A stretch of DNA of 64,000 nucleotides, taken from NCBI GenBank assembly GCA_965226435.1, contig CBDDCY010000012.1, positions 929,622 through 993,621 on the forward strand, written 5' to 3'. The DNA comes from UBA6623 sp965226435. GTDB taxonomy: Bacteria > Acidobacteriota > Terriglobia > Bryobacterales > UBA6623. This document shows positions 1 to 8,775 of the stretch, piece after piece. The stretch's first letter is position 1. Each line of letters opens with the position of its first letter. Under the pieces are notes generated by a model. It was given only the letters and a program-made list of their open reading frames with translations, had not been told where the DNA came from and searched no databases. Position numbers and translations under genes: made by a program.

Positions 1-1
1 A

Positions 2-385
2 ACGGGCGTCGAAAATGTCGAACTGCCGTTGATGTTGGCGGGAGAAACCAACGTCCGCGGCCGCGCCTTGGAAAGCCTGCGATGGGTCGAGATGGAGTCC
101 TACGCCGATCGCTTGCCGCACCAGCTATCCGGGGGGCAGATGCAACGCATCGCGATCGCCCGGTCGCTGGTCCACGCGCCGAAAATTCTGTTGGCTGACG
201 AGCCCATCGGCAACCTCGACACCGCTGCCGCCGACGTCGTGATGACGCTGCTGCGGCGCACCGCCGACGAGCGCGGAACCACGATCTTGATGGCGACCCA
301 CAGCCTGGAAGCCGCCGCCGTAACCGACACCGTCGTTCGGCTACGCGACGGCCGCGTTGAAGACATCAACAGGAAGAGCTCATAA
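2..385 (+). CDS. ABC transporter ATP-binding subunit, LolD/MacB/FtsE type (5' end outside window)
   Basis: This is the C-terminal part of an ABC ATPase; the frame is open to the window edge, so the Walker A region lies upstream. The ABC signature LSGGQMQRIAIARSL and the Walker B segment ILLADEPIGNLD are visible, followed by the switch histidine in MATHS. The GNLD after Walker B and the short C-terminus ending soon after the switch region are typical of the LolD/MacB/FtsE group, which power lipoprotein release, efflux or division-linked permeases at the inner membrane. The permease partner is not in view. The amidase begins 20 bases downstream on the same strand, so the two may be cotranscribed. 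Family is firm; the exact subfamily is not. Confidence 0.9.
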   Translation, partial: TGVENVELPLMLAGETNVRGRALESLRWVEMESYADRLPHQLSGGQMQRIAIARSLVHAPKILLADEPIGNLDTAAADVVMTLLRRTADERGTTILMATHSLEAAAVTDTVVRLRDGRVEDINRKSS

Positions 386-405
386 ATAGGGAACCGAACG
401 ACGCC

Positions 406-1848
406 ATGACCGAATTATTCCGTCAGCCCGCGACCGAGCTGGCCCGCCGCATACGGGCTAAGGAAGTAAGCCCCGTCGAGGTCGTTGAGGCTCACCTCGC
501 CCGCATCGAGCAAGTCAACCCGGTGCTCAACGCCATCACCGACCTGCAAGCCGGCCGCGCCCGCGGGCAGGCGCGCCGAGCCGAGCAACAAATCATGGCC
601 GGCGAGCCGACCGGCCCCCTACACGGCGTTCCCCTGACGATCAAGAGCTCGATCGAAGTCAAGGGCTTCCGTTGCGAGTGCGGAACAAAACTCCGCGAGG
701 GAATCGTCGCCGAACGCGACGCGACTCTGGTCACGAGCTTGAAGCAAGCCGGCGCGATCATTCTCGGCACAACCAACACCCCCGAGTTCCTGATGGCCTA
801 TGAGAGCGACAACTATCTATATGGCCGCACCAACAACCCTTGGAACCTCGACTACACCGCCGGCGGTTCGAGCGGCGGCGAGGCGGCGGCGATTGCTTCG
901 GGGTGTTCCGCGGGCGGCTTCGGCTCCGACGGCGGCGGGTCGGTTCGCGTACCGGCGCACTTCAGCGGCATCTGCGGCTTGAAGCCCACGCCCGGCGTCA
1001 TTCCGCGCACCGGGCATTGGCCGGCCTGCCTGGGCCCCTCGGCTTTCTTGGGATTGATCGGACCCATGGCGCGCACGGTCGAGGATGTTCGTTTGTTACT
1101 CGAAATCACCGCCGGCGTCGAGTACCACGACCCCTCGGGCGCGCCGGTCGAGATGCGCGCCCCGAGCGAGGCGGAGTTGCGCTCGCTCAAGGTGGGCTGG
1201 TTTGCCGACGACGGCCGAAACCCGGTGACGCCCGAAACCCGCCAAGCCGTCGAGCGCGCCGCGAAGGCGCTCGAGGATCAGGGGTTTGCCGTCGAAGAAG
1301 TCAAGATCACCGGCCTTGAACAAGCTCCTGATTTGTGGTGGACCCTTTTCGGCGTTGTCGCGACCACCGCGCTCCAGCCGATCGTCGCGGGCAGGGAAGA
1401 CGAGCTGCATCCCTTCTCGCAGTCGTTGATGGCGACCCAAGACGAGGTCGAGGCCATGACCTACGAGCGATTCCTCGATGCCTGGGTCAACCGCGACCGC
1501 GTAAGGTCGAAACTGCTCGGGCAGATGGAAGAGTATCCGGTGCTGCTCTGTCCAACGGCCTCCCTACCGGCGTTTCGACACGGCGAACGTTCTTGGACGA
1601 TTGGCGGGAAACAGGTGTGCTACCCCGAGCCCTTCGTCTATTCGCAGATCTTCAACCTGTTAGGAAACCCCGCTGCCGTCGTCCCGGCGGGTCAATCAGC
1701 CGACGGGCTGCCGATCGGCGTCCAACTGGTCGGCCGGCCGTTTGAGGACGAGGTCACCCTCTCGGTAGCCGCCAAGATCGAAGAAGCTCTCGGCGGATCA
1801 CCCGCGCCCCCCGAGGAGGCCTTTACGTCGCTTGCACGCCGATGCTAG
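406..1848 (+). CDS. Amidase signature family hydrolase
   Basis: A 480-residue member of the amidase signature family (GatA/AmiE fold), which hydrolyses amide bonds with a Ser-cisSer-Lys triad. The triad can be placed: Lys80 in GVPLTIKSS, cis-Ser155 in GGSSGGE, and nucleophile Ser179 in GSDGGGSVRVPA. The conserved GLKPTPG segment follows at about 191. Length is normal for the family. No gatB or gatC lies nearby, and the segment after the nucleophile is not specially GatA-like, so a stand-alone amidase is more likely than the tRNA amidotransferase subunit. The substrate cannot be told from sequence. The stop overlaps by four bases the 3' end of the convergent LacI-type gene. Start ATG follows the ABC gene by 20 bases. 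Confidence 0.9.
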   Translation: MTELFRQPATELARRIRAKEVSPVEVVEAHLARIEQVNPVLNAITDLQAGRARGQARRAEQQIMAGEPTGPLHGVPLTIKSSIEVKGFRCECGTKLREGIVAERDATLVTSLKQAGAIILGTTNTPEFLMAYESDNYLYGRTNNPWNLDYTAGGSSGGEAAAIASGCSAGGFGSDGGGSVRVPAHFSGICGLKPTPGVIPRTGHWPACLGPSAFLGLIGPMARTVEDVRLLLEITAGVEYHDPSGAPVEMRAPSEAELRSLKVGWFADDGRNPVTPETRQAVERAAKALEDQGFAVEEVKITGLEQAPDLWWTLFGVVATTALQPIVAGREDELHPFSQSLMATQDEVEAMTYERFLDAWVNRDRVRSKLLGQMEEYPVLLCPTASLPAFRHGERSWTIGGKQVCYPEPFVYSQIFNLLGNPAAVVPAGQSADGLPIGVQLVGRPFEDEVTLSVAAKIEEALGGSPAPPEEAFTSLARRC

Positions 1849-2863
1849 GAACTCCGAACCGGCCCGGTCGACTCGCGAATCACCAATCGCGGTTCAACCA
1901 TGATTTCACGCTCCGGCCGCGATCCATCGCTCTCAGCGACCAACGCCTCAAAGGTCAGTCTCCCAATTTCGCCTCGCGGAACGTCCACGGTAGTCAGCGG
2001 AGGATGTGTGAACTCGGCCAAATGAATATTGTCAAACCCGGTGACCGACACTTGCTCGGGTACGCGCAACCCTTTTTCCCGTAACGCCTCGAGCACCCCC
2101 AGCGCCATGAAATCATTCACGCACAAGATCGCCGTCGGCTCGAACCCCGACGCCAGCAATTTGCGGGCCGCCCGCCGCCCACCCTCCGGTCCGTCGAAAT
2201 CGGCCTCCGTCAAAAACTCCACCGGCTCGTCGTAGGATCGAACGGCCTTTAGAAACGATTCGAGGCGCGCCCCCAGCGACGCCAACCCGACGTGGTGTCC
2301 GACGAACGCCATGCGGCGATGGCCCAACGAATAAAGGTGCTCACCGATCCGCCCCATCGGCTCGTGCCAATCGATCCGGATATGGGTCGCGCTTTCGGAC
2401 GCCTCGCCGATGTCGTGGAAGACGACAGGCAAATCGCTATCCCGCAATTCCGCGGTCAAGCCTTCGTCCATTTCCGAGACGATCATTCCCAAACCCGTCA
2501 GCGAGCGTCCCAACATCGAGCGCACCCGGCCGCCAATTTACTCGATCGATAGCCGGTGCTTTCCACCAGCACTTCATACCCGCGGCGATCCGCCATTCTC
2601 TCGAAGGCGGCATAGATGTCCAGAAAGTAGGGCTTCTCGATGTTCGAAACGATCAGCCCCAAGGTCCGCGTCCGCCCCGACGCTAACGCGCGGGCGTGGA
2701 CATTAGGGTGAAAGCGCAGCTCGCGCACCGCTTCCATGACGCGTGTGCGCGTCGAAGCCCGCACGGCGCCAACGTTATTCAGCACTCGCGAAACGGTGGC
2801 GGTCGAAACTCCGGCCCGGTCGGCGACGGTCTCCAACGTCATCCTTTGCTCTTGGCTCGGCAT
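1845..2863 (-). pseudogene. LacI-family transcriptional regulator, frameshifted
   Basis: Two reading frames together make one LacI/GalR repressor. The N-terminal part (2498-2863) has the LacI helix-turn-helix, VADRAGVSTATVSRVLNN, and the hinge with HPNVHARALASGRTRTLGL. The C-terminal part (1845-2525) carries the periplasmic-binding-protein-like effector domain, with the typical GYxxG-like VSVTGFDNIHLAEFTHPPLT segment. The switch falls near 2520-2530, where the first frame should run from ...SSKLAAG into VRSMLGRSL of the second. The total span of 1019 bases is one base short of 340 codons, so one missing base explains the break. It is either a young pseudogene or an assembly error. No sugar operon adjoins it, so the regulated genes are unknown. 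Confidence 0.85.
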
Positions 2864-3049
2864 ACGCGCTGGGTCCTATATAGCGAGATCATAGCCCGAT
2901 TGCAAACGTCAAGACTCGACTGTCACGGTCCCGACCGTCGCCAAGACCCCGCCCGCGACAGGAAAGTCCCGGCCGCGACGCGGAGCTGAGCCTCGGACGC
3001 CGTCCTCGGCCCGCCCACTCGGGAGGCCGAGGGCGCAAGGGAACCCGCG

Positions 3050-3550
3050 TTACTGCCCGCCGCCGTCTTCCCAGGGTAATTTCCCGGTCGTGGGGCAAAC
3101 TTTGCGCAATCTCCGGTCGATTTCTCGGCCGACTTCCTCCAATCGCTGGGGGGGTAAATTGGCTTGGATTTCTTGAAACAGACGTCTCTCCTCGGTCCGA
3201 ATGTGGCCGCTCAGCAATTCGCCGAATTCTCGCAAGAGCGCAACCCGGTCGGCTCCCGACGCCCGCGCGAGGCGTCGCGCCAGCTCCTCCATTTCACGAT
3301 GCTGAGCGATCAACTCGTCGAGAAGTTGGGGCGTATCGAGCACCCCCCGGACGGCTGGGAACAGGACGCCTTCCTCGACTTCAAAGTGATGCAGCAACTC
3401 GATCTCGACCATGGCCGCGAGTTTGTCGTGGAGTTCGCCGGCCTTCGCGTCGGAGGCGTCGGCGCCCAAACCGCGATCGATGAGAACGCACAGCGCGAGC
3501 CCGTGCTGATGCTGGTGCGAGAGCGGGATCAAGCTCGGGTCGCGCAGCAT
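3050..3550 (-). CDS. Hemerythrin-like HHE domain protein
   Basis: A 166-residue soluble protein with the four-helix hemerythrin/HHE cation-binding fold. Candidate iron ligands are spread as expected: His residues in SHQHQHGL near the N-terminus, His and Glu in HFEVEEGVLFP, His in QHREMEELARRL, and His/Glu in HIRTEERRLFQEIQ. Such proteins bind a non-haem di-iron centre and serve in oxygen, nitric oxide or iron sensing or repair; which applies here is not visible. The conserved Pro-Leu-SHxH opening near the N-terminus supports the annotated ATG. The gene stands alone between the LacI-type gene and an inverted-repeat element at 3587-3781. Confidence 0.85.
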   Translation of the reverse strand: MLRDPSLIPLSHQHQHGLALCVLIDRGLGADASDAKAGELHDKLAAMVEIELLHHFEVEEGVLFPAVRGVLDTPQLLDELIAQHREMEELARRLARASGADRVALLREFGELLSGHIRTEERRLFQEIQANLPPQRLEEVGREIDRRLRKVCPTTGKLPWEDGGGQ

Positions 3551-3586
3551 GGCTTCATTGCAAGTCGAGATTTAGCCGCGTCTCGC

Positions 3587-3781
3587 CGGCCTGCATGTCT
3601 CATCAACTGTCGGGGCGAAGTGCATGAGAGGGCCGTCAGTACGAGACGCGGGCCGCTTGGCGCCCCATCCCTTAAGCAAAGGGGCGTACTTGAACGGTAC
3701 GGTGAGCACGGCAAGCAAGCGCAACGAAGTAATGGCGGGCCTATCATGTGCTTCGGCCGTCAGTTGGTGAGACATGCAGGC
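3587..3781. repeat. MITE-like element with long imperfect terminal inverted repeats
   Basis: The 195-bp gap between the hemerythrin and DUF1501 genes has matching ends. The left end reads GCCTGCATGTCTCATCAACT, and the reverse complement of the right end reads GCCTGCATGTCTCACCAACT. The match continues imperfectly for about 45 bases through CGAAG, CATGA and AGG blocks. No coding frame is convincing. The right end coincides with the first base of the DUF1501 stop codon. No clear target duplication is seen. A miniature inverted-repeat element or a long structured 3' region are both possible. Confidence 0.6.
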
Positions 3782-5196
3782 TAGGCCAGTAAGCCCTTGA
3801 CAACGTGGCCGTGTACGTCGGTTAGGCGGCGGCCAATACCGTTGTGGTAGAAGGACAGTTTTTCGTGGTCGAGTCCCAAAAGGTGCAAGATCGTGGCGTG
3901 GAAGTCGTAGATCGTTACGGGGTGCTCGCCGGGGCGATAGCCTATTTCATCGGATGCCCCATAGGCAAAACCGGGCTTGAGGCCGGCGCCGGCCAACCAG
4001 CACGTAAAGACGTCCGGGTGGTGGTCGCGGCCCTTCTTGCCGGCGCCCTGCGCCACCGGAGTGCGGCCGAATTCGGTGACGCCCATCACGGCGGTGTCGT
4101 CGAGCATTCCGCGAGCGTCGAGGTCCTTCAGTAGAGCCGCCACGGGCCGGTCGTACTCGGCGGCCATGTCGCCGTGATTGCCCACAAGATTCCCGTGGGC
4201 GTCCCAATCATGGGAGGGGCCGCCGTGAAAGATTTGGACGAAGCGCACGCCTTGTTCGAGTAGGCGGCGAGCCAGTAGACAATTCTTCGCCAGAGGCGCG
4301 GTCGTTTCGTCCTCGATGCCGTAGAGGGCTCGTGTCGCCTCGCTCTCGCGGGCAAGGTCGGTGATCTCGGGAACGGTCAGCTGCATGCGGGCGGCGATTT
4401 CATAGGAACGCAAACGGGCATCGAGAGCCGTATCGCCGGGATGTTCCCTTTGATACTTGCTGTTGATCTTGTTGACCCAGTCGAGCCCGGCGCGCCGCGA
4501 GGATGCCGAAACGCCCTTGGGCGTGGCCAGGTCGGGAACGGCTTCGCCGGAGGTCCGGAAGGCGGCCCCTTGGTGGGAGGCGGGTAGAAACGCGGATGAC
4601 CAATTCAAAGATCCGCCCCAGGGCAGCGAGCGCGGATCGGGTAAGACGACGTAAGCGGGCAGATCTTGATTCTCGCTGCCAAGCCCATAGCTCACCCAGG
4701 CGCCCATGGCCGGAAAGCCGGTCAGCACGAAACCGGAGTTCATCTGCGCGATCGCGGGCATGTGATTCGCGCTCTTGGCGACCATCGATCTAATGACGGT
4801 CAGCTTGTCGGCGCACGTCGCCAGGTTCGGCAACAGGTCGCTCACCCACAAACCGCTCTCGCCGCGCCGGTGAAAGGCGAAGGGACTCTTGTACAGATTC
4901 CCGTTCTGGCCGAAGAAAGTTGAAATATCGAAGGATTGACCATCGCGGCGGTCGAGTTCCGGCTTGTGGTCGAAGGTGTCGAGGTGACTCATGCCGCCCA
5001 CGGCGAAGACTTGCACAAGACGCTTGGCTCGGGGCGGAAAGTGAGGTTGCGGTGGTTGGGAGGAGCCGGCGCGAGCTTCTCGGGACAGCAGATAGGACAG
5101 GGCGGTCGAGCCCAGACCGATCGATGTGTTGGAGAGGAAGCGACGTCGCGAGAGTGGGTCGGCGAGTGGAGGGCCGATGGTGTCGGCGCGTTTCAT
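3781..5196 (-). CDS. DUF1501 family secreted protein (Tat signal)
   Basis: A 471-residue DUF1501 protein, part of the alkaline phosphatase/sulfatase-like superfamily common in Planctomycetes, Verrucomicrobia and Acidobacteria. The N-terminus has a twin-arginine signal, DPLSRRRFLSNTSIGLGSTA, so the folded protein should be exported. Family landmarks include GGMSHLDTFDHKP, SHDWDAHGNLVGNHGDMAAEY and VMGVTEFGRTPVAQGAGKKG, the last close to the C-terminal metal-site region. The ATG at 5196 was chosen because it directly precedes the Tat motif; the open frame runs 20 codons further up. DUF1501 genes are often paired with a cytochrome-like DUF1549/DUF1553 gene, but none is here. Biochemical role unknown. 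Confidence 0.9.
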   Translation of the reverse strand: MKRADTIGPPLADPLSRRRFLSNTSIGLGSTALSYLLSREARAGSSQPPQPHFPPRAKRLVQVFAVGGMSHLDTFDHKPELDRRDGQSFDISTFFGQNGNLYKSPFAFHRRGESGLWVSDLLPNLATCADKLTVIRSMVAKSANHMPAIAQMNSGFVLTGFPAMGAWVSYGLGSENQDLPAYVVLPDPRSLPWGGSLNWSSAFLPASHQGAAFRTSGEAVPDLATPKGVSASSRRAGLDWVNKINSKYQREHPGDTALDARLRSYEIAARMQLTVPEITDLARESEATRALYGIEDETTAPLAKNCLLARRLLEQGVRFVQIFHGGPSHDWDAHGNLVGNHGDMAAEYDRPVAALLKDLDARGMLDDTAVMGVTEFGRTPVAQGAGKKGRDHHPDVFTCWLAGAGLKPGFAYGASDEIGYRPGEHPVTIYDFHATILHLLGLDHEKLSFYHNGIGRRLTDVHGHVVKGLLA

Positions 5197-5315
5197 GGGA
5201 CTACCGCTTGCCGGCCCGAAAACGCGGGTCCGCGACAAGGTGCTTCTACTGTACACGACCCGGGCCGGAGCAGGTGCCGGCGGGAGATGAATATGGTTTC
5301 GCGGCGGCTCGGGGA

Positions 5316-5371
5316 GTGACCGGCTGAGAGCCGGTCACGACGGTTGACTAGGACCGGCACGAGTGCCGGTC
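5316..5371 (-). repeat. Twin hairpin element downstream of the SDR gene
   Basis: Two perfect inverted repeats lie one after the other. Read on the minus strand, hairpin A is GACCGGCACTCGTGCCGGTC (5352-5371). After 13 bases hairpin B follows with stem GTGACCGGC and its complement around the loop TCTCA (5316-5338). The pair begins 13 bases after the stop of the dehydrogenase gene on the same strand. There is no T-run, so it is not a classical intrinsic terminator. The same A-then-B layout with different stems recurs at 13692. Confidence 0.75.
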
Positions 5372-5384
5372 TCTACCGGGCTGT

Positions 5385-6125
5385 TTACAGAGTCCGCAAT
5401 CGGAATCCGCCGTCGACGTCGATCACCTGCCCGGTCGAGTAGTCGAGCAGACCGTCCGCGATGGCGCGGACGGCCTTGGCGACATCTTCCACTTCGCCCA
5501 TGCGCGGTTGGGGCAGCATTCCCTCGGCGATTAGTTTGTCGTACTTCGCCTTGACCGGGGAGATCATGTCGGTGTGGATAATGCCCGGCCGCACTTCAAA
5601 CACAGTGATGCCGTCAGCGGCCAGGCGGTGGGCGAATAGGGTAGTTGCCATCGCCAGGCCGGCTTTCGAGATGCAATATTCACCACGGCTTGGTGAAGAC
5701 GTATAGGCGGACATGGATCCGATGAAGACGATTCGGCCCGCTTGCCGCTCGACCATCCAGCGGGCGGCGGCCTGGGTTAGAAAGTACGGGCCTTTCAGGT
5801 TGGCCGCCAAGACCTCGTCGTAGCTTTCCTCGGTTGCCTCGAGAATGTCGAGGCGCTGCCGGGGCCCCATGCCGGCGTTGTTGACGAGAAAATCGAGCCG
5901 CCCGAATTTTTCGCGGCAAAACGCCAGCAAGTCCCGGCGGTCGTCACGCGACGCCATGTCGACACGAAAGATTTCGGCGCCGCATTCCTGTTGCAAAGAG
6001 CGCGCCGTCTCCTCGCGGTTGCGATAGGTGGCGATGACATGGTGGGTCGCGGCCAGGTCTTTGGCGATGCCGCGGCCGATGCCGCGGCCGCCGCCGGTGA
6101 CGATGGCGACGGGCCGGTCTTCCAT
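5385..6125 (-). CDS. Short-chain dehydrogenase/reductase, FabG-like
   Basis: A 246-residue classical SDR using NAD(P)H to interconvert a carbonyl and an alcohol. The Rossmann cofactor motif GGGRGIGRG starts at Gly11, NNAG is at 82-85, the catalytic Ser is in IGSMSA (about 137-139), and Tyr150 and Lys154 form YCISK. The C-terminus GQVIDVDGGFRLRTL is the usual end of 3-oxoacyl-ACP-reductase-like SDRs. No fatty-acid genes adjoin, so the substrate is open; many sugar and polyol dehydrogenases look the same. Length and start match the family. A twin hairpin element follows the stop codon. Confidence 0.9.
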   Translation of the reverse strand: MEDRPVAIVTGGGRGIGRGIAKDLAATHHVIATYRNREETARSLQQECGAEIFRVDMASRDDRRDLLAFCREKFGRLDFLVNNAGMGPRQRLDILEATEESYDEVLAANLKGPYFLTQAAARWMVERQAGRIVFIGSMSAYTSSPSRGEYCISKAGLAMATTLFAHRLAADGITVFEVRPGIIHTDMISPVKAKYDKLIAEGMLPQPRMGEVEDVAKAVRAIADGLLDYSTGQVIDVDGGFRLRTL

Positions 6126-6439
6126 AACGGTGTTCTCCTCTTGCTCGGGGCGGGGTCGAGGACCGCCGCCGCTGTCAGCGAAGCTGCGGTTATTGTAGGA
6201 CGATTGGGGATGGGGCCGAACCCTTGCGCGTAGCGGCGGGAAGTATGCGGTTGGAAGAGGGTGGGCCTGGCGACCTGCCCCACTTGGCGGGGCCGAGCTC
6301 GCGGAGAGTGGGCGTGGGTGGCGGCGGCTCGATTATGATGAGGTCTCCGCCGGGAGGCGCTTTCCAATTCACGGGTAGGCCGTTCTTGCGTTCCCCATCA
6401 CCACTACGAAGCAACGAGCCGGATTCGGCTCCCATCCCC
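6126..6439. other. Divergent intergenic region between SDR gene and speA
   Basis: A 314-base gap between two divergently read genes, so promoters for both should lie here. An open frame continues upstream of speA to 6224, but its sequence is Gly/Pro/Arg-rich without homology, so it is probably not translated. A hairpin-like segment around 6262-6280 (GGGCCTGGCGACCTGCCC) resembles the one at 8441-8464. No convincing sigma-70 boxes were recognised. Confidence 0.4.
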
Positions 6440-8359
6440 ATGCCGCGTCGCGTACAGGGCGGCGCCAATGGGGCTCGACAAGCGACGGCCAAGCTGTACG
6501 GCGTGGAGAACTGGGGCTTCGACTATTTCTTTATTAACGAAGACGGTAATTTGGCGGTGGCCCCGAGCAAAGACCGCTCGCGCTCGATTGACATCTATCG
6601 CGTGGTTCGGGAGCTGACGCGGGCGCGCCAATCGACGCCGGCGCTGTTGCGATTCCCGCAGATTCTCGATGAGCGGATGTCGGCGCTGCATGAGGCGTTC
6701 GCGAACGCGATCAAGGAATTTCACTACGAAGGCCGACACCTGGCCGTGTATCCCACCAAGGTCAACCAAAAGGCCGGCGTGGTTCGGCGCTTGCTCGAAA
6801 GCGGCGCGGGCTATCAATACGGGCTCGAGGTGGGCAGCAAGGCCGAGTTGGCGGCGGCGTTGGCGTTGCCGTCGGAGCCCGGCGCGCTGGTGGTTTGTAA
6901 CGGTCTGAAGGATGACCTCTTCTTGCGGGCCGCGGTGCTGGCGGAAAAGGTCGGCAAACGCGCGCTGATCGTGGTCGAGGACGCGGCCGACGCTCTCACG
7001 GCCATCGATATAGGAGAAAAATTCGGTGTGACGCCGCACCTGGGTATCCGCGTGAAGCTCTCGTCGCGAGGCAGTGGGAAGTGGGAGGAATCGGGCGGCG
7101 AGTTCGCGAAGTTCGGCATGAGCACGGTTGCGTTGGTCAACACCGTGCGGCTGCTCGAGCAGCAGGGCAAAACGGCGGCGTTCGAAATGCTGCATTTTCA
7201 TATTGGCTCGCAAATCACCGACATCCGGCGCGCCAAGCAAGCCTTCAAGGAGGCCGCCCGCGTCTACGCCAAGGTGCGCAAGATGGGCTGCGCGGTCGAG
7301 TACCTCAACGTCGGCGGCGGTCTCGGCGTCGATTACGACGGCAGCAAAACGGCGTCGGAATTTTCGACGAACTATTCAGTGCAGGAGTTCGCCAACGACA
7401 TCATCTACACGGTCGGCGAAGTTTGCGACAACGAGGACGTGCCGGCGCCGACGATCGTCACCGAGAGCGGTCGCGCCATGGTGGCCTATCATTCGGTGCT
7501 CGTCACCGACGTCAAAAAGGTTATCGCGCCCGGCTCGGAGGGTTTTGACGTGGAGGAGTCGGTCGAGTCCGAGGCCGAGCCCGTCCTCGAACTGGTTGAC
7601 CTGGCGCGAGACATCAACGCCAAGAATTTCCGCGAGTATTATCACGACGCCGTGCAGCAGCGCGAAGACCTCAATTCGCTCTTCGAACTCGGCTATCTCA
7701 ACCTCGAGGACAAGGCCAAGGGAGAGTGGCTGTTTTGGACAGTGTGCCGTCGGGCGGCCAAGCTCTCGCGTGGGATGAAGCAACGGCCCGAAGAGTTCGA
7801 GGAACTCGACCGGCTGCTTTCGGCCAAGTATATTTGCAATTTTTCGATGTTCCAGTCATTGCCGGATTTCTGGGCTTTCGATCAGTTGTTCCCGATCATG
7901 CCGATCCATCGGCTTGACGAGATGCCGACCGAGCGCGGCGTGCTGTGCGACGTGACGTGCGATTCCGACGGCGCGGTCGACAAGTTCGTCGATGCTCGAC
8001 ACCGCAAGGAATCACTCGAACTCCACGCCGTCCGCGAGGGCGAGCCCTATTACCTGGCGTTCCTGTTGCTGGGCGCCTACCAGGAGACGCTGGGCGACCT
8101 CCACAATCTCTTCGGCGTGGTCACCGAAGCCGGCATCACGGTCGGCGAGGACGGCGAGACGGCGATCGAGGAAGTCACGCGCGGAGACTCGGTTCGCGAA
8201 GTGCTCGAATACAGTGACTACGATACCGACGACTTGCGGGAAGCGATCGCGAAACAGCTTTCCGACCGCAAAGAACGCGGACTGATTTCCGACGACGACG
8301 AGCATGAAGTGCTGGCGACGTTTTCGCGAGTGCTTGATGACTACACGTATCTGGAGTAG
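6440..8359 (+). CDS. speA: Biosynthetic arginine decarboxylase
   Basis: A 639-residue PLP-dependent arginine decarboxylase of the alanine-racemase fold (SpeA), which converts arginine to agmatine for polyamine synthesis in the cytoplasm. The opening YGVENWGFDYFFINEDG is typical of SpeA. The PLP lysine is Lys107 in AVYPTKVNQ. Other family blocks are LEVGSKAEL, FHIGSQITDIRRAK, LNVGGGLGVDYDGS and VTESGRAMVAYH. The C-terminal FQSLPDFWAFDQLFPIMPIHRL and CDSDGAVDKFVD segments are also diagnostic. The ATG at 6440 gives the normal family length; the frame runs open to 6224. No agmatine-processing gene is next to it. A single B-type hairpin begins 15 bases after the stop. Confidence 0.96.
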   Translation: MPRRVQGGANGARQATAKLYGVENWGFDYFFINEDGNLAVAPSKDRSRSIDIYRVVRELTRARQSTPALLRFPQILDERMSALHEAFANAIKEFHYEGRHLAVYPTKVNQKAGVVRRLLESGAGYQYGLEVGSKAELAAALALPSEPGALVVCNGLKDDLFLRAAVLAEKVGKRALIVVEDAADALTAIDIGEKFGVTPHLGIRVKLSSRGSGKWEESGGEFAKFGMSTVALVNTVRLLEQQGKTAAFEMLHFHIGSQITDIRRAKQAFKEAARVYAKVRKMGCAVEYLNVGGGLGVDYDGSKTASEFSTNYSVQEFANDIIYTVGEVCDNEDVPAPTIVTESGRAMVAYHSVLVTDVKKVIAPGSEGFDVEESVESEAEPVLELVDLARDINAKNFREYYHDAVQQREDLNSLFELGYLNLEDKAKGEWLFWTVCRRAAKLSRGMKQRPEEFEELDRLLSAKYICNFSMFQSLPDFWAFDQLFPIMPIHRLDEMPTERGVLCDVTCDSDGAVDKFVDARHRKESLELHAVREGEPYYLAFLLLGAYQETLGDLHNLFGVVTEAGITVGEDGETAIEEVTRGDSVREVLEYSDYDTDDLREAIAKQLSDRKERGLISDDDEHEVLATFSRVLDDYTYLE

Positions 8360-8374
8360 AGGCTCGGCGGGGGG

Positions 8375-8397
8375 GTGACCGGCTAAGAGCCGGTCAC
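8375..8397. repeat. Hairpin of the B type after speA
   Basis: A 23-base near-perfect palindrome: nine-base stems GTGACCGGC and GCCGGTCAC around TAAGA. It sits 15 bases after the speA stop and differs by one loop base from the B hairpin at 5316. It could act as a 3'-end stabiliser or a REP-like element; no T-tract follows. Confidence 0.7.
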
Positions 8398-8473
8398 GAC
8401 TGGGGCTGACCTGAAACCTCGATTGGGCGGGTTGAGGAATGGGCAGGCCTGGAGACCTGGCCCGCCGGGGCGC

Positions 8474-8671
8474 TCAGTCTTCCGAGGTCTCTTGTTGCGT
8501 GGATTCGAAAGTATCCACGGCGGCCTCGAAAGAGTCTTTGTCTTCCTCGCCGCGACGCCGCCTTCGGCGGGCTGTCTCTTCCCGACGGTTGGCGATCCCC
8601 GAGCGCTCTCTCGCCGCGGGCGCGATTCGCTGAGTCGCCAGATCGTTATAGGCGTTGGAAATGAAACCCAT
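8474..8671 (-). CDS. Small uncharacterised basic/acidic protein
   Basis: A 65-residue protein of unknown function. It begins MGFISNAYNDLATQRIAPAA, followed by a central arginine cluster (RREETARRRRRRGEEDKD) and an acidic, Thr/Gln-rich tail ending in ETSED. No signal peptide, cysteine or membrane segment is seen. Support for it being real is a strong Shine-Dalgarno stretch (GGGAGG) ten bases before the ATG and a coherent charge pattern; no competing frame looks better. It is likely mostly disordered outside the first 20 residues. It lies alone between speA and the cupin gene. I do not recognise a family. Confidence 0.55.
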   Translation of the reverse strand: MGFISNAYNDLATQRIAPAARERSGIANRREETARRRRRRGEEDKDSFEAAVDTFESTQQETSED

Positions 8672-8775
8672 GTGCGTATCCCTCCCTACTGATCAGATCG
8701 GCAGGGACCGCGCAAGGGTTCATCCGCGGCGGACGAAATTCGCATCAGCCTTAACCCGCTTCCGCGCGGGGGCGG

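Noticed and set aside
6224..6439. An N-terminal extension of arginine decarboxylase from 6224.
   Set aside because: The extra 72 residues are low-complexity with no family counterpart, and the ATG at 6440 gives the normal length.
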